DNA of 64,000 bases, from positions 782,369 through 846,368 of the forward strand of contig JAWPML010000001.1 in NCBI GenBank assembly GCA_033344915.1. The letters are read 5' to 3'. Below, piece after piece: positions 26,494-34,884 of the stretch. The number at the start of each line of letters is the position of its first letter. Positions within the stretch are counted from its first letter, which is position 1. Source of the stretch: Acidimicrobiales bacterium (GTDB taxonomy: Bacteria > Actinomycetota > Acidimicrobiia > Acidimicrobiales > Aldehydirespiratoraceae). The translations under genes and the position numbers were made by a program. The notes beneath the pieces were generated by a model. That model had not been told where the DNA came from, did no database searches, and worked only from the letters and a program-made list of their open reading frames with translations.

Positions 26494-27093
26494 ATGACGA
26501 CCGACGAGGTGTACCCGGCCAGAGAAGTGGCCCCGACCAGCACGGCCGCCGTGATCCTCGCGGCCGGTGCGGGTACGCGTTTCGCCGGTCCGAAGCACAA
26601 GCTCCTGACGGTCGTGCGAGGGAAGCCGATCGTCCGCCACGCCGTCGACAACGCCCGGGCCGCCGGGTTCGACGAAGTGATCGTGGTCGGCGGTTGCGTC
26701 GATCTCGTCGACGTGATGCCGGACGACGTCACGATCCTCCACAACGAACGCTGGGAGGACGGTCAGTCCACATCGCTGCGAGCGGCGACGCTCTACGCCG
26801 ATGCCCGGGGGCACGACGCCGTCGTCGTCGGCCTCGGTGACCAGCCGGGCGTCTCGCCGGACGCGTGGCGCGCGGTGGGCGACGCCACCGGCGACATCGC
26901 CGCCGCCGACTTCGGCAAGGGCCCGCGACCTCCGGTGCGCCTCGCGGCTTCGCAATGGGCGTCGTTGCCGGTCTCGGGTGACGAGGGCGCCCGCCGCCTG
27001 ATGCGCGAGCGGCCGGAGATGGTCGAGGCCGTTCCGTGCGAAGGCGACGACGCCGACGTCGACACCCTCCAGGATCTGCGCCGGTGGACCTGA
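26494..27093 (+). CDS. MobA-like NTP transferase (MocA-type molybdenum cofactor cytidylyltransferase)
   Basis: A 199-residue nucleotidyltransferase with the signature AAVILAAGAGTRFAGPKHKLL (about residues 17-37), VRGKPIVRHAVDNA, NERWEDGQSTSLRAA and VVVGLGDQPGVSPDAW with the metal-binding Asp. These are the features of MocA/CTP:molybdopterin cytidylyltransferases, which make the MCD cofactor of xanthine-dehydrogenase-family enzymes. The nearby xdhC-like and coxG-like genes support this. Its stop overlaps the CoxG-like gene by 10 nt. Confidence 0.82.
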   Translation: MTTDEVYPAREVAPTSTAAVILAAGAGTRFAGPKHKLLTVVRGKPIVRHAVDNARAAGFDEVIVVGGCVDLVDVMPDDVTILHNERWEDGQSTSLRAATLYADARGHDAVVVGLGDQPGVSPDAWRAVGDATGDIAAADFGKGPRPPVRLAASQWASLPVSGDEGARRLMRERPEMVEAVPCEGDDADVDTLQDLRRWT

Positions 27094-27716
27094 GCAACAG
27101 CTTCGAGGTCGGCCATCCGATCGACCACACCTGGGCGGTGTTGACCGACATCGAACAGATCGCCCGTTGTGTCCCGGGTGCCGAGCTGCGCGAGGTCGAC
27201 GGCCGCGAGTTCCGTGGCGTCATCCACGTGAAGACGGGGCCGATCACGTCCGAGTACGCCGGTGAGGCGACCGTGGTGTCCCAGAGTCCGGCCGACTACA
27301 AGGTCGTGGTCCACGGGCAGGGTCTCGACGCCGATGGCGAGGGCAAGGCGGAGGCCACCCTCACGGCGCATCTCGAGGCCGTTTCGGACACGACGACGCA
27401 GGTCAACCTCGACACGGATCTGACGTTCACCGGCCGGGTCGCGGGGCTCGGCAAGGGGGTCATCGCCGACGTCGGGGAGACCCTCGTCGCCCAGTTCGCC
27501 GAGAACCTCGACGCGCTGATGGCGGCCGGCGTGGATCGGCCGACCGAGCGGCGGCCGCCCCGCCGCACCGTCGAGATGCCCGAGCCGGAGGCGATCGACC
27601 TGATGGACGCGGCGCGCACGCCCATCCTCAAGCGGGTGGTCGCGCTGGCGATCGCCGTGGCTGCCTCGTTCGTGCTGGTCGGCCGGATCCGCCGGCTGCG
27701 CCGGATGCGCCGATGA
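27084..27716 (+). CDS. CoxG-like SRPBCC protein with C-terminal membrane anchor
   Basis: A 210-residue protein. Residues 1-145 form an SRPBCC/CoxG domain (NSFEVGHPIDHTWAVLTDIEQIARCVPGAEL, GVIHVKTGPITSEYAGEATV, key features only) and the C-terminus is a membrane helix (VVALAIAVAASFVLVG) with a basic end. CoxG recruits carbon-monoxide-dehydrogenase-type molybdo-hydroxylases to the membrane. GTG 27084 is chosen because the homologous region begins there; it overlaps the mocA-like gene by 10 nt and the next gene by 4 nt. Confidence 0.82.
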   Translation: MDLSNSFEVGHPIDHTWAVLTDIEQIARCVPGAELREVDGREFRGVIHVKTGPITSEYAGEATVVSQSPADYKVVVHGQGLDADGEGKAEATLTAHLEAVSDTTTQVNLDTDLTFTGRVAGLGKGVIADVGETLVAQFAENLDALMAAGVDRPTERRPPRRTVEMPEPEAIDLMDAARTPILKRVVALAIAVAASFVLVGRIRRLRRMRR

Positions 27717-28171
27717 ACGCGACTGCCGCGGACCGCGAGCGGGTCGAGGAGCTGCTCGGCCGTCCGCCCGGTGGCGCGTTCGAGGTGGTCGTGCGGGACG
27801 AGACCGGCGATCCCGTCGTGCTGCGCAACGCGCCGCTTCTCGACGACGGTCGTCCCATGCCGACGCGCTACTGGCTCGTCGGCGAGAGGGCACGGCGCGA
27901 CGTGGGACGACTCGAGAGCGAGGGTGGCGTTCGCCGGGCTGAGGACGCCGTGGATCCGGCCGAGCTCGAGGCGGCGCATGCCCGCTACGCCGCCGAGCGC
28001 GAGGCCGCCATCCCCGAGGAGCACGAGGGCCCGCGCCCCTCGGCAGGCGTCGGCGGCACCCGCCGGGGCGTGAAGTGCCTGCATGCCCACTACGCCTGGT
28101 ATCTCGCCGGGGGCGACGATCCGGTCGGCCGGTGGGTCGCCGATCAGCTGACGAACGCGGAGGACGACTGA
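27713..28171 (+). CDS. DUF501 family protein
   Basis: A 152-residue conserved actinobacterial protein of unknown function. It has the DUF501 landmarks: RRVEELLGRPPxGAFEVVVRD at the start, MPTRYWLVG in the middle, and GVKCLHAHYAWYLAGGDDPVGRWV at the end, with conserved Cys and His that might bind metal. In mycobacteria this gene lies directly before the exopolyphosphatase gene downstream of eno and divIC; here the two are again adjacent (1 nt apart). Confidence 0.88.
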   Translation: MNATAADRERVEELLGRPPGGAFEVVVRDETGDPVVLRNAPLLDDGRPMPTRYWLVGERARRDVGRLESEGGVRRAEDAVDPAELEAAHARYAAEREAAIPEEHEGPRPSAGVGGTRRGVKCLHAHYAWYLAGGDDPVGRWVADQLTNAEDD

Positions 28172-28172
28172 C

Positions 28173-29081
28173 ATGGTGACCGTTGCAGCGATCGACTGCG
28201 GCACGAACTCCACCCGCCTGCTCGTCCACGACGGCACGTCCACGGTCGAGCGGTTGATGACCATCACCCGCATGGGTGACGGTGTGGACGCCACCGGTCG
28301 GCTCAACGAGGAAGCGATCGCCCGCACGCTGGCGTGCCTGACGGAGTACCGCGGGGTCATGGACCGCCACGGCGTCGAACGGGTGCGGATCACCGCCACC
28401 AGCGCCGCCCGTGACGCGGCGAACCGCGACGAGTTCTTCGACGCGGCCGAGGCCGTGGTGGGCGCCCGGCCCGAGCTGCTGAGCGGGCTCGAGGAGGGGC
28501 GGCTCTCGTTCCGGGGAGCCACCGCTGAGCTCGATCCGGCGGACGGGCCGTTCCTCGTGTTCGACATCGGTGGCGGCTCCACCGAGTTCGCCTACGGCCT
28601 CGAGGAGGCGACCGCCGCGATCTCGCTCGACATCGGCTGCGTGCGCCTCTCCGAGAAGTACATCGAGTCGGACCCGCCGGCGCCCGAGGAGTTGGTGGCC
28701 TGCCTCTCGATCACCGAGGCGCATCTCGACGATGTGGCGAGGGAGATCCCGCAGGCCTCCGCGGCACGCACCTTCATCGGGCTGGCGGGCACGGTCTCGT
28801 CCGCCGCGATGGTCGAGATCGGGCTTCCCGAATACGACCGCGACCGGGTGCACCACTTCCGGCTGACCAAGGACGCGGCCGAAGACGTCTACCGCACCGT
28901 CGCCGTGGAGAACCGGGAGGACCGGGCCCACAATCCCGGACTCGAACCGGGCCGGGTCGACACGATCGTCGCGGGCATGAGCATCCTCGTGCGGATCATG
29001 CGCCAGTTCGGGATCGAGGAGGTCCTCGTGAGCGAGGCCGACATCCTCGACGGGCTGGCGTTCTCCCTGTTCGACGACTGA
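28173..29081 (+). CDS. ppx: exopolyphosphatase / pppGpp phosphohydrolase (Ppx/GppA family)
   Basis: Hydrolyses terminal phosphates of polyphosphate or pppGpp. The 302-residue protein has the actin-like ATPase-fold phosphate motifs AAIDCGTNSTRLLV (residues 5-18) and LVFDIGGGSTEFAYG (about 129-143), the ATSAARDAANRDEF segment with the catalytic region, and FIGLAGTVSSAAM. It is the short single-module form found in actinobacteria (Ppx1/Ppx2 type) without the C-terminal HD domain. It begins 1 nt after DUF501. Confidence 0.92.
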   Translation: MVTVAAIDCGTNSTRLLVHDGTSTVERLMTITRMGDGVDATGRLNEEAIARTLACLTEYRGVMDRHGVERVRITATSAARDAANRDEFFDAAEAVVGARPELLSGLEEGRLSFRGATAELDPADGPFLVFDIGGGSTEFAYGLEEATAAISLDIGCVRLSEKYIESDPPAPEELVACLSITEAHLDDVAREIPQASAARTFIGLAGTVSSAAMVEIGLPEYDRDRVHHFRLTKDAAEDVYRTVAVENREDRAHNPGLEPGRVDTIVAGMSILVRIMRQFGIEEVLVSEADILDGLAFSLFDD

Positions 29082-29101
29082 TTGCCCTACGATCACCGGC
29101 C

Positions 29102-29695
29102 GTGAGCACGCTGTTCGGTCGACGAGTCCTCCTGCGCCCCCTCGACGCGGCCGACTTCACGAAATGGCAGGAGGTGAGGCGCCGCAACAGCGACTGGCTG
29201 ACCAAGTGGGAGCCGGCCCGGCTGCCCGGATCGCCGGACGTCGTCGAGGACGCGCAGGCGTTCTCCGTGCGGTGCTCGGCCCGTCAACGGGAACGCCAGC
29301 TCGGCACCGGTTACGGGTTCGGGATCTTCGTCGACGGCGTGTTCGGCGGCGAGATCAACCTCAATTCGATCCAGCGGGGACCGTTCCAGAGTTGCTACGT
29401 CGGCTACTGGATCGACGAAGCCCTCGCCGGCAACAGCTACACCCCGGAGGCCTTCGTCGTGGCCGCCCGGTTCGCGTTCGAGGAGCTGCACCTGCACCGC
29501 GTGCAGGCGGCGATCGTGCCCCGCAACGCCGCCAGCCGCCGGGTCGCCGAGAAGCTCAAGCTGCGCGACGAGGGCACCGCGGAGCGGTATCTGGAGATCA
29601 ACGGCGTCTGGGAGGACCACATCCGCTACGCCATGACCGCCGAAGAGTGGGACGAACGCCGCGAGGACCTCATCGCCGAATGGATCGGCTTCTAG
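29102..29695 (+). CDS. RimJ/RimL-type GNAT N-acetyltransferase
   Basis: A 197-residue acetyltransferase: VLLRPLDAADFTKWQEVRRRNSDWL at the start, GFGIFVDGVFGGEINLNSIQRG, YVGYWIDEALAGNSYTPEAFVVAARFAFEELHLHRVQA (C-terminal motif A region, key features YVGYWIDE and LHLHR) and NAASRRVAEKLKLRDEG. Members acetylate N-termini of ribosomal proteins or small amines using acetyl-CoA. TACGAT at 29088-29093 ends 8 nt before GTG 29102, suggesting its own promoter and a leaderless message, although it follows ppx by only 20 nt. Confidence 0.88.
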   Translation: MSTLFGRRVLLRPLDAADFTKWQEVRRRNSDWLTKWEPARLPGSPDVVEDAQAFSVRCSARQRERQLGTGYGFGIFVDGVFGGEINLNSIQRGPFQSCYVGYWIDEALAGNSYTPEAFVVAARFAFEELHLHRVQAAIVPRNAASRRVAEKLKLRDEGTAERYLEINGVWEDHIRYAMTAEEWDERREDLIAEWIGF

Positions 29696-29700
29696 CCAGC

Positions 29701-29830
29701 GAAAAGGACCTTTTCCGCGTGAAGGACCTTCCGCGAGAAGGACCTTCCGCGAGAAGGATCTATGGTCATGAAAGGGTCGAAATCTGGGGCCCGAAGCCGT
29801 CCAGAACGACCCTTTCGTGACCATAGATCC
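29701..29830. repeat. extragenic repeat: tandem AAGGACCTT units followed by a 24-bp inverted repeat
   Basis: AAGGACCTT occurs three times (first copy followed by TTCCGCGTG, then two 16-bp units ending CCGCGAG), and a fourth unit reads AAGGATCT. It runs into an inverted repeat with arms 29756-29779 and 29807-29830 that match at 23 of 24 positions. An inner stem TCTGG (29783-29787)/CCAGA (29801-29805) lies inside the 27-nt centre. It lies between convergent genes and may serve as a terminator, but its length and modular form suggest a REP- or MITE-like element. Confidence 0.7.
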
Positions 29831-29832
29831 CC

Positions 29833-31377
29833 TTAGGGGAGGTCGGTTTTGCGGATCTTGCCCATGGCGTTGCGGGGGAGGGCGGCGACGCGGGTGAAGG
29901 CGTCGGGGACCTTGTAGGCGGCGAGTGACGCAGCGCAATGGGCGCGGAGCTCGGCATCGTCCACGTCGGCGGACGTGACGATGGTGGCGTGGACCCGCTC
30001 GCCGAGACGGTCGTCGGCGACACCGTGCACCGCCGCCTCGGCCACGGCCGGATGCGCGAGCAGCACCGCTTCGACCTCGACGGGGTAGACGTTGGCGCCG
30101 CCCCGCAGGATCAGCTCGGAGCGACGGCCGCTGATGGTGAGCCGGCCGTTCTCGGCGAGCCAGCCGACGTCGCCGGTGTGGAGCACGTCGTCGGCCAACG
30201 CCGTCGCGGTGGCCTCCGGGCGCTTCCAGTAGCCGAGCATCGGCGTCCAGCAGCCGGCCCAGTCGCCGGTCGTCGTTGCCCCCACACAGATCTCGCCCTC
30301 GTCGCCGGTCGGCACCACAGCGCCCGACTCGTCGACGATCGAGATCTCGAACGGCTCCATCGGATAGCCCGCGGCAGTGTCGCTGATCGGCTCGTCCACC
30401 GACTCGCGCACGATGCCCGTGGGTGCCTCGCTGAGCCCGTAGCCGCCGATGGCTCGTGTGCCGAACCGGTCGGCGAAGCGGCGACGCACGTCACCGCTCA
30501 CCGCGGCGCCGCCGATCACCACGAACTCGAGCGACTCGAGCAGGGCCGGGTCGACCTCGCGGGTGACGAGATCGTGGGCGATCGTCGGCACGATCGTCGA
30601 GCGGGTGATCCGGTGGCGAGCGACGTCGGCTGCGTAGTCCTCCGCCCGGGTCGAGTGGAGGACGACACCGGTGCCGCCCCGCACCAGCGCGGCGATGGGC
30701 CCGAGCACGAGCATGTTGAGGATCGTGTGGGCGAGGGGAGTGCCCTGGCGCTCGCCGGGGGCGAGCGGGTGGGTGATGAGGGTGACGAGCCCTGGCCACA
30801 CGAGATTGTGCTGCGAGTGCACGGCGCCCTTCGGCCGGCCGGTCGTGCCGGACGTGTAGGCGAGCGCAGCCGGCCCATGGGGATCGATCTCCACCGCGGG
30901 TCGGTCGAGATCGGCCGTCGCAACCCGGTCGACCCACTCGGCCCGGCTGACCCGACGGGCGGCGCCGCTCACCTCCGCGAGGGCGTCGTCGGTCGCGATG
31001 TAGTGCGTGACCTCGGCGTCGTCGAGGATGAACTGCTTCTCCGGCCCGGCGAGCGGCGCGTTCACCCCGAGCCACAGGGCGCCGATCCGCTGCGTGGCGA
31101 GGAACCCGACGGGGAGCTCGGCGCAGTTCGGCAGCGTCCAGGCAACCCGGCTCCCGGGCCCGGCCCCGATCGCCACCAATGCCGCCGCGGTGCGTTCCAC
31201 CTCGAGATCGAGCTCGGCGTAGGTCCACGTGCGTTCGTCGTCGATCAGCGCGACCTGGTCGGGAGTGTCGGCCAACGGACCGTCGAGCACCGACGCGATC
31301 GACGGCGGCCCGAAGGGATACGGCCGGGGCGGCGGTCGCTCGACCAGACCCGTCACCGGGTCGACCTCGACCGCCAT
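29833..31377 (-). CDS. AMP-dependent acyl-CoA ligase/synthetase
   Basis: A 514-residue adenylate-forming enzyme. The P-loop-like motif LAYTSGTTGRPKGA (about residues 178-191), A5 region GGYGLSEAPTG, A7 VLHTGDVGWLAENG, A8 hinge SGRRSELILRGGANVYPVEVE and the catalytic Lys in RNAMGKIRKTDL at the C-terminus are all present. It would activate a fatty or aromatic acid to its CoA thioester; the substrate is not predictable. ATG 31377 overlaps the stop of the upstream enoyl-CoA hydratase gene by 4 nt, which ties the two into a beta-oxidation-type operon. Confidence 0.9.
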   Translation of the reverse strand: MAVEVDPVTGLVERPPPRPYPFGPPSIASVLDGPLADTPDQVALIDDERTWTYAELDLEVERTAAALVAIGAGPGSRVAWTLPNCAELPVGFLATQRIGALWLGVNAPLAGPEKQFILDDAEVTHYIATDDALAEVSGAARRVSRAEWVDRVATADLDRPAVEIDPHGPAALAYTSGTTGRPKGAVHSQHNLVWPGLVTLITHPLAPGERQGTPLAHTILNMLVLGPIAALVRGGTGVVLHSTRAEDYAADVARHRITRSTIVPTIAHDLVTREVDPALLESLEFVVIGGAAVSGDVRRRFADRFGTRAIGGYGLSEAPTGIVRESVDEPISDTAAGYPMEPFEISIVDESGAVVPTGDEGEICVGATTTGDWAGCWTPMLGYWKRPEATATALADDVLHTGDVGWLAENGRLTISGRRSELILRGGANVYPVEVEAVLLAHPAVAEAAVHGVADDRLGERVHATIVTSADVDDAELRAHCAASLAAYKVPDAFTRVAALPRNAMGKIRKTDLP

Positions 31378-32138
31378 CAGTTCTTCGAGCTGATGTTCTT
31401 CTGGAGACGTTCGACGAGGGCCCGGAAGTCGCCCTGCTCCATCGACCACAGCTGCGGCCAGAGCTCGTGGTCGACGGCTGCGTCGGACTCCGAGACCGTG
31501 TCGAGCGTGAGAATCGACGCCTTGGTGCGGGCGTTCAGCTCCTTGCCCTGCCCGGCCGCGACGGCGGCGATGGCAACGGCTTCGTCGAGCAGGTCGGCGT
31601 CGTCCACGACCTGCCACACCAGCCCGGCTTCGGCGGCCCGCTCGGCGGAGAGCACCTGACCGAAGAGCACCATCGCCATCGTGGTCTGGCGCCCGACGAT
31701 CGAACGCAGGCGCCAGGTGTGGCCGCCGCCGGGGTGCAGGGCGATCTGCAGGAAGCGCGAGTCGAAGCGGGCCCGCTCACGGGCGGCGATCGCGATGTCG
31801 CAGGCGAGCAGCATGTTCATACCCGCACCGACCGCGGCGCCGTTGATCGCGCCCACGATGGGCAGCGAGCTGTGGGCGATGCGGATGAAGCCCTCGTAGA
31901 TCTTCTTCATGCCCTCCGGCCCCTGATCGGCCAGGAGGTCGTCGAGGTCCGCGCCCGCGCAAAAGCCCTTGCCCGCGCCGGTCAACACGACGGCACCCAC
32001 CCCATCGTCGGCCTCCCACGCATCGAGGACGGCGAGGATCTCGTCGTTCATCGCGAGTGTGATCGCGTTGCGCTTCTCGGGGTCGTTCAGCGTCAGGATC
32101 CCGACGCGGTCGCGGACTTCGGTCTCGATGAGGGCCAT
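31377..32138 (-). CDS. enoyl-CoA hydratase/isomerase family protein
   Basis: A 253-residue crotonase-fold protein. The CoA-binding and oxyanion segments are visible: RNAITLAMNDEI, GAGKGFCAGADLDDLL (first oxyanion Ala-Gly) and GAINGAAVGAGMNMLLACDIAIA (second). Position 133-region reads RFLQIALHPGGGHTW, where hydratases have the catalytic Glu residues, so the exact reaction is open. ATG 32138 or, 9 nt upstream, 32147 may be the start. It is divergent from an MFS gene with only about 37 nt between. Confidence 0.88.
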   Translation of the reverse strand: MALIETEVRDRVGILTLNDPEKRNAITLAMNDEILAVLDAWEADDGVGAVVLTGAGKGFCAGADLDDLLADQGPEGMKKIYEGFIRIAHSSLPIVGAINGAAVGAGMNMLLACDIAIAARERARFDSRFLQIALHPGGGHTWRLRSIVGRQTTMAMVLFGQVLSAERAAEAGLVWQVVDDADLLDEAVAIAAVAAGQGKELNARTKASILTLDTVSESDAAVDHELWPQLWSMEQGDFRALVERLQKNISSKN

Positions 32139-32163
32139 GGCGAGCATTCTGGCACCTTCCCCG

Positions 32164-32169
32164 TACGGT
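32164..32169 (+). promoter_or_regulatory. -10 element for leaderless MFS gene
   Basis: TACGGT ends 6 nt before GTG 32176 in the short divergent gap. The same spacing is seen at several other starts in the window. Confidence 0.45.
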
Positions 32170-32175
32170 GAGAAC

Positions 32176-33495
32176 GTGAGCGAGGGGCAGGGGAGCGAGG
32201 ACGAGGGCACCGGCACGCCCGGCCCCTTCGCGGCGTTCGGCTTCGCCAACTTCCGAACGGTCTGGATCGGCGCGGTCATCTCCAACATCGGCCGCTGGTT
32301 CCAGTCGGTCGCGATCCCGCTCGTCATCTACGACCTGACGGACGGCAGCGCGGCCTGGGTCGGTCTGGCCGGCTTCGCCCAGCAGATCCCGACCGCCCTG
32401 CTCGGCCCGCTCGCCGGCGCGCTGGCGGACCGCTACGCCCGGCGCAACATCCTGATCGTCACCCAGTCGCTCCAGGCGGTCGCCGCGCTCGGCTTCGTCG
32501 TCATGTGGTCCGCCGGGATCCGGTCGCCCGGGGCCTACGTGCTGGCCGCGGTCGGCACCGGCGTGGCGGCCGGGCTGAACCTCCCGGCCTGGCAGGCGTT
32601 CATCAGCGAGCTCGTGCCCCGTGAGTACCTGATGAGTGCGATCACGCTCAACAGTGCGCAGTTCAACGTCGCCCGCCTCCTCGGTCCGCTGCTCGCCGGC
32701 ATTGTCGTGCGCGAGTGGGGCGCCGGCTGGGCGTTCACGATCAACACGGTCACGTATCTCGCAGTGATCGTGTCGCTCGTGGCGATCACCATGCCGCGCA
32801 TTCACGCGGAGCCGACCGATCGCATGCGCCCGATCCGGGAGTTCATCGCCACGATCGGCTACGTCCGTACCCGTCCGGGGATCGTGACCGCGATCGGCAC
32901 CGTGACGATCATCGGCTTCTTCGGCCTCGCCGGGCAGACGATGTCGGTCACCCTCGCCGAGGACGTCTTCGGTCAGAACGACACCGGGTTCGGCATGATG
33001 CTCGCCGCCGCGGGTCTCGGCGCCGTGATCGCGTCGCCCGCGATCGCCTTCATGAGCCATCGCCTCAGTCGTTCGGTCATCCAGCAGAACGCGCTCGTCC
33101 TCTACGGCGCCGGCATCGTGCTCGCCGGCGCGGCCCCCTGGTTCGTGCTCTCGCTCGGCGGGATGTTCGTCATGGGCATGGCCCACATCGCCTCGGCCTC
33201 CACGCTCAACACGGCCATCCAGCTCCAGGTGGACGAGTCGGTGCGAGCCAAGGTGCTGTCGGTGTACATCACGTCCCTGCTGCTCGCGACGCCGCTCGGC
33301 CTACTCGTGCTCGGCCAGGCGATCGACCGCTTCGGGCCCCGGGAGACCTACATCGCGTCGGGCATCGTTCTGGTGCTGGTGGCGATCGGCCTCACGATCA
33401 CCGGACGGCTCCAGGGCCTCGATGACGAGGTCGGCGTCTACGAGCCGGCGGTCAGTGCAGAGGTGCATCCGACGACGCCCGCGCCGCCCCGCTGA
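32176..33495 (+). CDS. MFS transporter (EntS/MFS_3-type exporter)
   Basis: A 439-residue membrane protein with about 12 helices. The start FAAFGFANFRTVWIGAVISNIGRWFQSVAIPLVIYDLTDG and LLGPLAGALADRYARRNILI (conserved loop 2-3 motif DRYARR) are typical of the MFS_3/EntS group of drug or siderophore exporters; RLLGPLLAGIVV and GLLVLGQAIDRFGPRETY fall at expected positions. The C-terminus is a short cytoplasmic tail. GTG 32176 is preferred since SEGQGSEDEG precedes the first helix and a -10 lies 6 nt upstream. The substrate is unknown. Confidence 0.88.
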   Translation: MSEGQGSEDEGTGTPGPFAAFGFANFRTVWIGAVISNIGRWFQSVAIPLVIYDLTDGSAAWVGLAGFAQQIPTALLGPLAGALADRYARRNILIVTQSLQAVAALGFVVMWSAGIRSPGAYVLAAVGTGVAAGLNLPAWQAFISELVPREYLMSAITLNSAQFNVARLLGPLLAGIVVREWGAGWAFTINTVTYLAVIVSLVAITMPRIHAEPTDRMRPIREFIATIGYVRTRPGIVTAIGTVTIIGFFGLAGQTMSVTLAEDVFGQNDTGFGMMLAAAGLGAVIASPAIAFMSHRLSRSVIQQNALVLYGAGIVLAGAAPWFVLSLGGMFVMGMAHIASASTLNTAIQLQVDESVRAKVLSVYITSLLLATPLGLLVLGQAIDRFGPRETYIASGIVLVLVAIGLTITGRLQGLDDEVGVYEPAVSAEVHPTTPAPPR

Positions 33496-33516
33496 CCCTC
33501 GGCGAGGCCGGCGGCG

Positions 33517-34488
33517 CTACCAGGTGTCGTCGTCCTCGGTGCGCAGGTGGCGCTGACCGTCGTCGCAGTCGTTCAGCACCGGGCACCAGCGGCACGCCGG
33601 GCCGGGCGCGGTGTTGGGGTCGCGCTGTCCGGTCGCGAGCACGAGCATGCGCTCGGTCGCGTCGACCACACGGGCGACGGTGGAGAACAGCAGGTCCTCG
33701 GTGACGTCCTCCACCTGGAAGCGGCCCTGGTCGAGGTAGTACGTCGCGAGCCGGCGGGGCGGGGTGCCGAGACGGATCGCGTCGAGGAGGGCGTAGAAGC
33801 GGAGGTCCTCACGGTGCAGGGGCGAGTAGTTGCCGGTCTTGAGATCGATGAGGACCTTGCCGGCGAGCGAGCCGTCGGCCACGCCGAGCGACAGGTCCAC
33901 CCGGCCGCTCAGGATGAACCGGTCGTGCACCTCGACCCGCAGCGGTGTCTCGGTGCTCGGGTACCAGGCCGGCTTGAGGCGGGGGAAGCACTCGAGGAAC
34001 TTCACGAGGAGGTCGTTGACGGAGCCCCGCAGCTCCGCCCGCTCCGTCTCGCTGACCGTCTGGAGCCAGTCGGCGAGCGGATCGATGCCCTCGGCTCGAC
34101 GGCCCAGCGCCTCGTCCACGAGGGTGAGCGGCTCGATCTCGCGGCGCCAATGGATCGACAGCTCGATGGCCTTGTGGGCGATGGTGCCGCGGGCGATGGG
34201 CACCTTCCACTCGAACGGCTGGCGCTCCTCGAACTCGTACTTCCGTTCGCAGCCGAGCACTTGGCCGAGGGCGTACTTCGAGACGAACATGTTGTCGCCC
34301 GGCTTCGCGTCGGTGCGGGCGTCGAGCAGGGTCAGCATGGGCTCCAGGCCGTCCTCCAACGCCCGTTGCAGCTCGTGGCGCAGCACGGCGTCGAAGCGCG
34401 GACGCTCGTCCCGGGTCGCGCCGAGGAGGTCGAGCACCTCCTGCTGGGCCGGGTTCAGCTCGGCTGCGGACTCCGAGATCGACGCCAT
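33517..34488 (-). CDS. PD-(D/E)XK nuclease, RecB/Cas4-like with predicted Fe-S cluster
   Basis: A 323-residue RecB-family nuclease. Active-site residues are visible as the His in GTIAHKAIE (about residue 101), Asp in LSGRVDLSLG, and the DLKTG motif (ExK equivalent, about 216-220), followed by the QhxxY-like LRFYALLDAI. A Cys in LGCERKYEFE (about residue 79) and three C-terminal cysteines in CRWCPVLNDC would hold a 4Fe-4S cluster, as in AddB, Cas4 and related DNA-end nucleases. It is probably a DNA-repair exonuclease; no CRISPR genes are nearby. It starts at ATG 34488, divergent from a small conserved gene. Confidence 0.85.
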   Translation of the reverse strand: MASISESAAELNPAQQEVLDLLGATRDERPRFDAVLRHELQRALEDGLEPMLTLLDARTDAKPGDNMFVSKYALGQVLGCERKYEFEERQPFEWKVPIARGTIAHKAIELSIHWRREIEPLTLVDEALGRRAEGIDPLADWLQTVSETERAELRGSVNDLLVKFLECFPRLKPAWYPSTETPLRVEVHDRFILSGRVDLSLGVADGSLAGKVLIDLKTGNYSPLHREDLRFYALLDAIRLGTPPRRLATYYLDQGRFQVEDVTEDLLFSTVARVVDATERMLVLATGQRDPNTAPGPACRWCPVLNDCDDGQRHLRTEDDDTW

Positions 34489-34518
34489 GGACGAAGAATG
34501 TCACACCCCATCGGCAGT

Positions 34519-34884
34519 ATGGGACCCATGGAGGCCAGGAGTACGGGCGCCACGTCCGTCATGTTCGCGAACGCGGCCCGAAGTCTCGGGCAAGCCGCCC
34601 GACTTCGGGATCTCGTCGTGCCCGGGTTCCGGTCACCGCCGGGGGTCGAGGGCGTGCACCGCACGCTGCGGCGGCGTCGTGGGGTGCCGTCCGTAGCCGT
34701 GCGACTCAAGGGCCGGCCGTGGTCGGCCGTGGTGAGCGACATGATCGAAGGGATCGTGGTCGCCAACGGTCTCAGCGGTGCCCGTGCCGATCGGGTGCGG
34801 GCCGCGTTGTGGCTCGCCGTCGATGATCCGGGCGCTCAGACGATGGGTTCGCCGGCGAAGCGCCAGAGGAAGGTGGCCAGCTGA
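34519..34884 (+). CDS. conserved actinobacterial hypothetical protein
   Basis: About 121 residues, with the core SLGQAARLRDLVVPGFRSPPG, RTLRRRRGVPSVAVRLKGRPW and AVVSDMIEGIVVANGL, a pattern I recognise from conserved hypothetical proteins of actinobacteria without known function. The start may be ATG 34519 or ATG 34528. Its 3' end overlaps the end of the convergent subtilase gene by about 50 nt, where codon quality falls (SPAKRQRKVAS), so the tail may be non-conserved. Confidence 0.6.
   Translation: MGPMEARSTGATSVMFANAARSLGQAARLRDLVVPGFRSPPGVEGVHRTLRRRRGVPSVAVRLKGRPWSAVVSDMIEGIVVANGLSGARADRVRAALWLAVDDPGAQTMGSPAKRQRKVAS

Noticed and set aside
33517-34488. Cas4-like nuclease as a sign of CRISPR
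   Set aside because: No cas1, cas2 or regularly spaced repeats were seen anywhere in the window; the protein fits general RecB-type Fe-S nucleases.
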